From contig NZ_BMTD01000006.1 of NCBI RefSeq assembly GCF_014649495.1, positions 62,001 to 126,000 of the forward strand: 64,000 nt of DNA. Direction: 5' to 3'. Below the pieces are notes generated by a model. The model was not told the origin of the DNA, did no database searches, and was given only the letters and a program-made list of their open reading frames with translations. The position numbers were made by a program, and so were the translations under genes. The DNA is from Streptomyces filipinensis (lineage in GTDB: Bacteria > Actinomycetota > Actinomycetes > Streptomycetales > Streptomycetaceae). Shown here one piece after another: positions 58,185 through 64,000 of this stretch (positions within the stretch are counted from its first letter, which is position 1; each line of letters opens with the position of its first letter).

Positions 58185-58895
58185 ATGCCCAGCCTGACAC
58201 TCCCACGTGCCGTCGGCTCCCGCGCGGGCGCCGCCGTCGTCCTCACCGCCCTCGCCGTGGCGGGCGCGTCATGGGTCTCGGCGCCGAACGCGGCCGCCCA
58301 AGGCGAAAACGGCGACATCAGGGTGCACCGCGAGGGCGTGCCCTACGGTGTCTCGAAGGACGACCCGGCGGTCTGCAGGTTCTACCTCGACGCCGTCAAC
58401 TTCGACATCCTGCCCAACATCGCCTACATCATCCAGGCGCAGCCCCCGTTGCCCACCGCCGCCACGATCACCGGCATCATCCAGCTCGCCGGCGGCGCCG
58501 GGCACACCGACCCGATCAGCCTGACGGACGGGCAGTACAAGCTCACCTGGGTCGCGGCGGGCGCCCCCAAGGAGAAGCTCTTCCGCGTCAACTGCCACGA
58601 CGGCCGGCAGGACGGGGCGCACGGTCCGAACGGCCAGATCGAGGACCACGACCGCCAGGACCAGGACCACGACCGTCAGGACCAGGACCACGACCGTCAG
58701 GACCAGGACGGTCCGGGCTGGGGCCAGGGTGACCACGACCCGCCGAAGGGCGGCGTGCACGCGGGCGGAGGCGGTCTCATCGACACGGCCGCGGGATACT
58801 CGCCGCTGGCCGCCGCGGCGGCCGTGGGCCTGGTCGCGGTCAGCGGTGTCGCGTACATCCGGCTGATCCGCCGGCGGCCCCATGGTGCCGCGTAG
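58185..58895 (+). CDS. Exported membrane-anchored protein with DHDRQDQ repeats
   Basis: A 236-residue surface protein. Residues 1-39 form a signal peptide (ASWVSAPNAAAQ). The mature domain (about 40-150) has two Cys and a beta-rich pattern (VCRFYLDAVNFDILPN, AATITGIIQLAGGAG). A hydrophilic stalk has three DHDRQDQ units. A C-terminal helix and RRR tail follow without an LPxTG motif. It overlaps the class F sortase gene by 14 bp, so it may be the sortase substrate through a non-standard signal or simply share its operon. A GGAGG site precedes the ATG. The 246-bp leader has no other gene. Confidence 0.7.
   Translation: MPSLTLPRAVGSRAGAAVVLTALAVAGASWVSAPNAAAQGENGDIRVHREGVPYGVSKDDPAVCRFYLDAVNFDILPNIAYIIQAQPPLPTAATITGIIQLAGGAGHTDPISLTDGQYKLTWVAAGAPKEKLFRVNCHDGRQDGAHGPNGQIEDHDRQDQDHDRQDQDHDRQDQDGPGWGQGDHDPPKGGVHAGGGGLIDTAAGYSPLAAAAAVGLVAVSGVAYIRLIRRRPHGAA
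58644..58706 (+). repeat. Three 21-bp tandem repeats in the exported protein gene
   Basis: Units start at 58644, 58665 and 58686; the second and third are identical and the first differs by one base. Each encodes DHDRQDQ. Copy number can vary by slippage, changing stalk length. Confidence 0.85.
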
Positions 58896-59565
58896 GCGCA
58901 GACGCAGGCCCTGGCACCGGACCCGCGCCTACCGCCTCATCAGGACGGCCCTGCTGGTGACCGTCCTGGTGATGGTGGGGAACCGGTGGTGGGGCGGGCA
59001 CGCCGGGCCTGGCCGGGCGGACGACCCTGACGCGGTGGCGGCCGCCGGCGGGGGCTCGAGCGGGGAGGAGTCCTGCAAGCCTCCTTCCGGCCCGTCGCCC
59101 CGACCGCTGCCCCGGTCCCGGCCGACGTCCTTCCGTATCCCCTCCCTGGGTGTCGACGCCCCGATCACGGCCCTCCGGCTCGACGGCGACCGGCAGTTGG
59201 AGACCCCGCCCGTGGACAGGCCCACGCTGGTCGGCTGGTACCAGGCCGGACCCACACCCGGCGAGTCCGGCACCGCGATCGCGGTCGGCCACCGGGACAC
59301 CCTGACCGGTCCGGCCGTTTTCGCCGCGCTCGCCCAGGTCAAACCCTGCAAGCTCATCGAGGTCGGGCGCGCCGACGGCCGCACCGCCGTCTACACCGTG
59401 GACCGGATGAAGGTCTTCGACAAGGCGGGCTTCCCGGACAAGGAGGTCTACGGCCCGGTCGGGCGGCCGGAACTGCGCGTGCTGACCTGCGGCGGCCTCT
59501 ACAGCCGGCGGACCGGCTACACCAGCAACGTCGTGGTCTTCGCCCATCTGACCGCCACCAAGTGA
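58882..59565 (+). CDS. Class F sortase
   Basis: A 227-residue transpeptidase. An N-terminal membrane anchor (residues about 19-36) precedes a linker and the sortase barrel. The catalytic His is in AVGHRDT (about 136), Cys in VLTCGG (about 203), and Arg downstream in LYSRRTGY. Class F sortases occur in actinobacteria, and their substrates are poorly known. Translation is coupled to the exported protein before it. Anchoring of that protein is the simplest model, although it lacks a clear sorting motif. Confidence 0.85.
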   Translation: MVPRRRRRRPWHRTRAYRLIRTALLVTVLVMVGNRWWGGHAGPGRADDPDAVAAAGGGSSGEESCKPPSGPSPRPLPRSRPTSFRIPSLGVDAPITALRLDGDRQLETPPVDRPTLVGWYQAGPTPGESGTAIAVGHRDTLTGPAVFAALAQVKPCKLIEVGRADGRTAVYTVDRMKVFDKAGFPDKEVYGPVGRPELRVLTCGGLYSRRTGYTSNVVVFAHLTATK

Positions 59566-59640
59566 CACCACGGACCACCCGGCCCGGTGCACGAGCGCCG
59601 GCCGCCCCGGCGATGATGTCCTGGTACGTCTGGCGCCGAA

Positions 59641-59659
59641 AAACTATCGCCGCTAGTTT
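59641..59659. promoter_or_regulatory. Operator-like palindrome upstream of the aldehyde dehydrogenase
   Basis: AAACTA (59641-59646) and TAGTTT (59654-59659) frame a 7-base GC-rich spacer, 38 bp before the start codon. It is a perfect inverted repeat in an A/T-rich pocket of an otherwise GC-rich leader, as is typical of repressor or -10 regions. Confidence 0.55.
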
Positions 59660-59697
59660 GTGTGCCGGACGACGCGGACCCGCCGGGAGGAAGCAGC

Positions 59698-61086
59698 ATG
59701 AAGGCACACGACGGCCTGTACATCGACGGCGCCTGGCGCCCCGCCGAAAGCACGGAAATCATCGAGGTCGTGAACCCGGCCGACGAGCAGCTCGTCGCCC
59801 GGGTCCCGGCGGGCGGTGCCCTCGACATCGACACCGCCGTCCGCGCCGCCCGCGCCGCCCTCCCCGGCTGGGCGGCCACGCCCCCGGCCGAGCGCGCCGC
59901 ACGTCTGACCGCCCTCCGGGACGTCCTCGTGGCCCGCAAGGACGAGATCGCCGAGACGGTCACCGAAGAGCTGGGCTCCCCGCCGCAGTTCTCCCAGGCC
60001 GTGCACGCGGCGGTGCCGATCGCCGTCGCCGGGTCCTATGCCGAGCTGGCCGCCGCCCACCCCTTCGAGGAGAAGGTCGGCAACTCCACCGTCCTGCACG
60101 AGCCGGTCGGCGTGGTCGGCGCGATCACCCCCTGGAACTACCCCCTCCACCAGATCGTCGCCAAGGTAGCCCCGGCGCTCGCCGCGGGCTGCACGGTCGT
60201 CCTCAAGCCCGCCGAGGACACCCCGCTCACCGCCCAGCTGTTCGCCGAGGCGGTGCACGAGGCGGGCGTGCCGGCCGGCGTGTTCAACCTGGTCACCGGC
60301 CTCGGCCCGGTCGCCGGCCAGGCCCTCGCCGAGCACCCGGGCGTGGACCTGGTCTCCTTCACCGGCTCCACCGCGGTCGGCAGGCAGATCGGCGCGGTGG
60401 CGGGCGCGGCCGTCAAGAAGGTCGCCCTCGAACTCGGCGGCAAGTCCGCCAACGTCATCCTGCCGAGCGCCGATCTCGCCAAGGCGGTGAACGTCGGCGT
60501 CGCCAACGTGATGGCCAACTCCGGCCAGACGTGCAGCGCCTGGACCCGCATGCTGGTCCACCGCGACCAGTACGACGAGGCCGTCGAGCTGGCCGCGACG
60601 GCCGCCGCCAGGTACGGCGACCGGATCGGCCCCGTGGTCAGCGCCAAGCAGCGGACGCGGGTGCGCGGCTACATCGAGAAGGGCGTCGCCGAGGGCGCCC
60701 GGCTGGTGGCCGGCGGCCCCGAATCCCCGCGCGAGAAGGGCTACTTCGTCAGCCCGACGGTCTTCGCCGACGTGACGCCCGAGATGACCATCGCCCAGGA
60801 GGAGATCTTCGGCCCGGTCCTCACCATCCTCCGCTACGAGGACGAGGAGGACGCCCTGCGCATCGCCAACGGCACGGTCTACGGCCTCGCGGGCGCCGTC
60901 TGGGCCGGCGACGAGGCGGAGGCGGTGGCCTTCGCCCGCCGTATGGACACCGGACAGGTCGACGTCAACGGCGGCCGGTTCAACCCCCTCGCCCCCTTCG
61001 GCGGCTACAAGCAGTCCGGGGTCGGCAGGGAACTCGGCACGCACGGACTCGCCGAGTACCTCCAGACCAAGTCCCTCCAGTTCTAA
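59698..61086 (+). CDS. Aldehyde dehydrogenase
   Basis: A 462-residue NAD(P)-dependent enzyme that oxidises an aldehyde to an acid. Seen: the fold motif GAITPWNYPLHQI, the Glu in LELGGKSANVIL, the nucleophile Cys in NSGQTCSAWTRM, and FGPVLTI with the C-terminal NPLAPFGGYKQSGVGRE. The substrate is not predictable. It is 15 bp upstream of an alcohol dehydrogenase, so the pair likely converts an alcohol to an acid. Start: ATG at 59698 behind GGGAGGAAG. Confidence 0.92.
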   Translation: MKAHDGLYIDGAWRPAESTEIIEVVNPADEQLVARVPAGGALDIDTAVRAARAALPGWAATPPAERAARLTALRDVLVARKDEIAETVTEELGSPPQFSQAVHAAVPIAVAGSYAELAAAHPFEEKVGNSTVLHEPVGVVGAITPWNYPLHQIVAKVAPALAAGCTVVLKPAEDTPLTAQLFAEAVHEAGVPAGVFNLVTGLGPVAGQALAEHPGVDLVSFTGSTAVGRQIGAVAGAAVKKVALELGGKSANVILPSADLAKAVNVGVANVMANSGQTCSAWTRMLVHRDQYDEAVELAATAAARYGDRIGPVVSAKQRTRVRGYIEKGVAEGARLVAGGPESPREKGYFVSPTVFADVTPEMTIAQEEIFGPVLTILRYEDEEDALRIANGTVYGLAGAVWAGDEAEAVAFARRMDTGQVDVNGGRFNPLAPFGGYKQSGVGRELGTHGLAEYLQTKSLQF

Positions 61087-61101
61087 GGAAGTACGCGAGT
61101 C

Positions 61102-62184
61102 ATGGCCGTACGAGCCGCCGTCCTGCCCGCCATCGGCGCTCCGCTGGAGATCACCGGCATAGAGCTGCCCGACCCCGGCCCCGGACAGGTCCGGGTCCGC
61201 CTCGCCGCCGCCGGCGTCTGCCATTCCGACCTGTCCCTGTCCAACGGCACCATGCGGGTGCCGGTCCCGGCGGTCCTCGGCCACGAGGGCGCCGGCACGG
61301 TCCTGGCCGTCGGCGAGGGCGTCACCCACGTCGGCGAGGGCGACCCCGTCGTCCTCAACTGGGCCCCCTCCTGCGGGCGCTGCCACGCCTGCGCGCTCGG
61401 CGAGGTCTGGCTGTGCGCGAACGCCCTCAACGGCGCCGCCGAGGTCTACGCCCGCACCACCGACGGCACCGAGCTGCACCCCGGCCTGAACGTGGCCGCC
61501 TTCGCCGAGGAGACCGTCGTCTCCGCCTCCTGCGTGCTGCCCCTGCCGAAGGGGGTGCCTCTGGTGGACGCCGCCCTCCTCGGCTGTGCCGTCCTCACCG
61601 GCTACGGCGCCGTCCACCACTCGGCGAAGGTCCGCGGGGGCGAGACGGTCGCCGTCTTCGGCGCGGGCGGCGTGGGCCTCGCCACCCTCCAGTCGGCCCG
61701 CATCGCGGGCGCGTCCCGGATCATCGCGGTCGACGTCTCGCCGGAGAAGGAGGAGCTCGCCCGCGCGGCCGGCGCCACGGACTACGTCCTGGCCTCCGAG
61801 AACACCCCCCGCGAGATCCGCGCCCTCACCGGCAAGCAGGGCGTCGACGTCTCCGTGGAGTGCGTGGGCCGCGCGGTCAGCATCCGCGCCGCCTGGGACT
61901 CCACCCGCCGGGGCGGCCGTACGACGGTCGTCGGGATCGGCGGGAAGGACCAGGAGGTCACCTTCAACGCCCTGGAGATCTTCCACTGGGGCCGCACCCT
62001 GTCCGGCTGCGTCTACGGCAACACCGACCCGGCCCGCGACCTGCCGGTGCTCGCCGAGCACGTGCGGGAGGGCCGCCTGGACCTCTCCGCGCTCGTCACC
62101 GAGCGGATCGCCCTGGAGGGCATCCCGGCCGCCTTCGAGAACATGCTCGCGGGCAAGGGCGGCCGGGCGCTGGTGGTGTTCTGA
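61102..62184 (+). CDS. Zinc-dependent alcohol dehydrogenase (MDR family)
   Basis: A 360-residue medium-chain dehydrogenase. Catalytic zinc ligands are in AAGVCHSDLSL and LGHEGAGTVLAVG, the structural zinc in CGRCHACALGEVWLC, and the NAD site in VAVFGAGGVGLATLQSA. The pattern matches class III-like or benzyl alcohol dehydrogenases. Together with the aldehyde dehydrogenase just upstream it should form a two-step alcohol oxidation pathway, with the EamA exporter convergent downstream. Confidence 0.92.
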   Translation: MAVRAAVLPAIGAPLEITGIELPDPGPGQVRVRLAAAGVCHSDLSLSNGTMRVPVPAVLGHEGAGTVLAVGEGVTHVGEGDPVVLNWAPSCGRCHACALGEVWLCANALNGAAEVYARTTDGTELHPGLNVAAFAEETVVSASCVLPLPKGVPLVDAALLGCAVLTGYGAVHHSAKVRGGETVAVFGAGGVGLATLQSARIAGASRIIAVDVSPEKEELARAAGATDYVLASENTPREIRALTGKQGVDVSVECVGRAVSIRAAWDSTRRGGRTTVVGIGGKDQEVTFNALEIFHWGRTLSGCVYGNTDPARDLPVLAEHVREGRLDLSALVTERIALEGIPAAFENMLAGKGGRALVVF

Positions 62185-62227
62185 CCCCGGTCGTCCGGGT
62201 GCCGGTGATCCTCCGGTTCCCGGCGCC

Positions 62228-63166
62228 TCAGGTGACCTTCTCGGGTCGCGGCTGCTCGCCGGCCGCGACCCGGACCGTCCGGCCCCCGCGCGCCCGGGAC
62301 CGCGAGACCGCCACGCCCGCGAGACACAGCACACCGCCGGCCAGCGTGAGCACGCCCGGCACCTCGCCGAGCACCACCCACGACATCAGCACCACCAGCG
62401 CGGGCACGGCGTACGTCGTCGCGCCCATCCGGCTCGCGGTGCTGCGGGCGAGCGCGTAGGCCCAGGTCGTGAAGGCGAGCGCGGTCGGGAAGACGCCCAG
62501 GTAGACCATGTTCAGGGTCGCGGACACGGGCGCGTGGGCGACCTCGTGCACCAACTGCCCGGCGAACGGCAGACAGCACACGGCGCCGACCAGGCACCCG
62601 AACATCGTCACCTGCAGGGCACTCGCGTGCCCCAGGGCCGGCTTCTGCGCGACGACGCCGGCGGCGTAGGTCACCGCGGCGAGCAGGCACAGCACCACAC
62701 CGAGCACGGAGGAACCGCCCCCGCCCGACATCGACAGGCCCACGGTCACCGCGCCGGCGAACGACACGGCCATCCCGGCCAGCAGCCGCGGCGGCATCGG
62801 GTCGCCGAGCAGGCGGGCGCCGAGCAGGGCGATCAGCAGGGGGCCTATGTTCACGACGAGGGCCGCGGTGCCGGCGTCCACCTGCTGCTCGCCCCAGTTC
62901 AGGACGACCATGTAGAACCCGAACCACAGCACCCCGGACAGCAGGATCCCGCGCCAGGCGGCCCTGGGAGGCAGTCCTTCCCGGCGTACGGCCCAGATGA
63001 CCGCCAGGGCGAGGGTGCCCGACGCCAGCCGGCCGAGGGCCAGCGCACCGGGGGAGTACTCCTGGCCCGCGCTCCGGATCGCCACGAAGGCCGACGCCCA
63101 CAGGACGACGCTGACGACGGCTGCGCCGGCGGGCAGCAGACGGTGACGGGGGGCGGCGTTCATCAT
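62228..63166 (-). CDS. EamA-family (DMT) transporter
   Basis: A 312-residue membrane protein with ten helices in two EamA repeats (residues about 10-140 and 150-290). The motifs SVVLWASAFVAIRSAG and GALALGRLASGTLALA are in the first, and YLGVFPTALAFTTWAYALAR is in the second. It exports small metabolites. Two ATG codons are adjacent; the first (63166) has GGGAG at a good distance. It is convergent with the dehydrogenase pair and upstream of the ArsR gene on the same strand, which may regulate it. Confidence 0.88.
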   Translation of the reverse strand: MMNAAPRHRLLPAGAAVVSVVLWASAFVAIRSAGQEYSPGALALGRLASGTLALAVIWAVRREGLPPRAAWRGILLSGVLWFGFYMVVLNWGEQQVDAGTAALVVNIGPLLIALLGARLLGDPMPPRLLAGMAVSFAGAVTVGLSMSGGGGSSVLGVVLCLLAAVTYAAGVVAQKPALGHASALQVTMFGCLVGAVCCLPFAGQLVHEVAHAPVSATLNMVYLGVFPTALAFTTWAYALARSTASRMGATTYAVPALVVLMSWVVLGEVPGVLTLAGGVLCLAGVAVSRSRARGGRTVRVAAGEQPRPEKVT

Positions 63167-63310
63167 GCTCCCGAGGCTAGGTGGAAGAGCCGGCTGACGG
63201 CTGGCGGATATCGGACAGGGCGCTGGTGCCGCTGCGGGCCGTGCGGCGATGCGTTTGACCGCGCTCGTGGGGCGCCGCCCGCGCCCACCCGGGGCGCCCC
63301 GGCGGCACGA

Positions 63311-63380
63311 CTGCCCGCAGGCCGCGGCGGTGGCGGAGTGCCCCTGAGGGGCGCGGGGAACCGCGCGACCGGACCGGACC
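63311..63380. repeat. Streptomyces-type intergenic repeat
   Basis: CCCCTGAGGGGCGCGGGGAA followed by CCGCGCGACC resembles a short palindromic repeat found between many Streptomyces genes. Its sequence is related in composition to the block at 30.24-30.33 kb. It lies between the EamA and ArsR genes. Confidence 0.45.
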
Positions 63381-63424
63381 CGCACGCGGCGCACGGCACG
63401 ACCCCCCACCTCCATGGCCGAACC

Positions 63425-64000
63425 TCACCGCAGCGCCCCCGGCGGGATACCCAGCAGCGCCGACAACTCCCGCTCCCCCGACGGAGTCACCCGCACGGCC
63501 CGCGCCGAGCCGATCCGCGCGCACCACCCCGCATCCAGCGCGTGCCCGCACAGCGCGGCCCCCGCCGCCCCCGCGAGATGCGGACGCCGCTCGGTCCAGT
63601 CGAGGCACGCGCGGGCCAGCGGACGCCGGCCGGACAGGTCGAGCGCGATGCCCGCCGCGGCGAACCACTCCACCCCCGCCTCGGTGAGCGCGAACCCCGT
63701 GTCCTGCCGCAACAGCCCGCGCAGGGTCAGCGCGTCCGTGACCGCCATCCCGAGCCGCCCGGCGAGATGGTCGTAACAGGTACGGCCGCGCGCCATCGCG
63801 GACCCGGCGCTCGACTCCCGCAGCGAACGCGGCCGTACGGCCGCCGGAGGCACCTGCGCGGCCAGCTCCTCCACCAGCTCCGCCACGCGCGCGTCGGCCA
63901 GCCGTACATACCGATGCCGGCCCTGCCGTTCCTCCGCGAGCAGGCCGCCGGCCACCAGCTTGCCCAGATGCTCACTGAGCGTCGACGCGGCGACCCCGGC
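63425..64000 (-). CDS. ArsR-family regulator, N-terminus outside the window
   Basis: About 192 residues are visible, open through the right edge. The winged helix appears as VAASTLSEHLGKLVAGGLLA, followed by RHRYVRLADARVAELVEEL. A long C-terminal domain (CYDHLAGRLGMAVTDAL and RRPHLAGAAGAALCGHALDAG, His/Cys-containing) matches a subgroup of ArsR proteins that lack the classic metal site and sense other signals. It is upstream of the EamA exporter on the same strand and may control it. Confidence 0.82.
   Translation of the reverse strand, partial: AGVAASTLSEHLGKLVAGGLLAEERQGRHRYVRLADARVAELVEELAAQVPPAAVRPRSLRESSAGSAMARGRTCYDHLAGRLGMAVTDALTLRGLLRQDTGFALTEAGVEWFAAAGIALDLSGRRPLARACLDWTERRPHLAGAAGAALCGHALDAGWCARIGSARAVRVTPSGERELSALLGIPPGALR

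Overview
The window is high-GC (about 70-73 %) Streptomyces-type chromosome. Evidence for this includes strong G/C third-position bias, frequent GTG/TTG starts, ATGA-type coupled genes, LAETG and class F sortase components, an ECF19 (SigK-like) sigma/anti-sigma pair, actinobacterial DUF families, and an actinomycete integrative and conjugative element (AICE) of the pSAM2 general type.

Layout. 1-4.7 kb is chromosomal: the end of dnaE2 coupled to a catalytically degenerate Y-family (ImuB-like) polymerase; a cupin/MarR divergent pair with a double MarR box; a secreted lipase; and a sortase-anchored AA10 lytic polysaccharide monooxygenase. 4775-23396 is an 18.6 kb AICE bounded by perfect 25-bp direct repeats that are not in a tRNA gene. 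Inside it, in order, are: a left non-coding end with repeats, a KilB-like membrane protein and DUF6082; a control/immunity block (double-wHTH GntR, HD hydrolase, NUDIX protein resembling Pif of pSAM2, XRE regulator); a transfer block (small coupled genes, several membrane proteins, TraB/FtsK-type translocase, Spd-like proteins) with GACCCGGT repeats that could be the TraB recognition (clt) site; a DNA-metabolism block (SSB, an atypical C5 cytosine methyltransferase flanked by duplicated leader sequences, prim-pol, DUF3631 ATPase with iteron-like repeats at its 3' end); then xis and int.

23.4-30.2 kb holds chromosomal housekeeping and small-molecule genes: P450 plus GNAT, a 44-residue small protein, a methyltransferase, DUF402, a tandem GNAT, a YtrA-type GntR, DUF72 and a DUF5925-type AAA ATPase. 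30.4-38.4 kb is an envelope glycan locus: a GH39-like hydrolase converges on a four-gene, translationally coupled operon (two GT2 glycosyltransferases, a NodB deacetylase, and a giant flippase fused to a second polytopic membrane domain). 38.8-41.9 kb has a membrane protein, an SGNH esterase and a Ser/Thr kinase.

41.9-48.5 kb is a SigK/RskA locus divergent from a DUF4331 - TPR - His-rich RcnA/HupE-like exporter cluster. The DUF4331 gene has a near-match to the mycobacterial SigK promoter in its leader, so the unit looks like one sigma-controlled envelope or metal-export system. 48.6-64 kb contains a CaiB-type CoA transferase, a broken ABC-2 permease, a solo type-ISP-like specificity protein, a GntR regulator next to hmgA, a lipoprotein, a TetR regulator and a molybdopterin oxidoreductase, an exported repeat protein with a class F sortase, an aldehyde/alcohol dehydrogenase pair, an EamA exporter and a partial ArsR regulator.

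All functions come from reading motifs and gene order. No searches were run, and promoters, operators and repeat elements are pattern-based calls.
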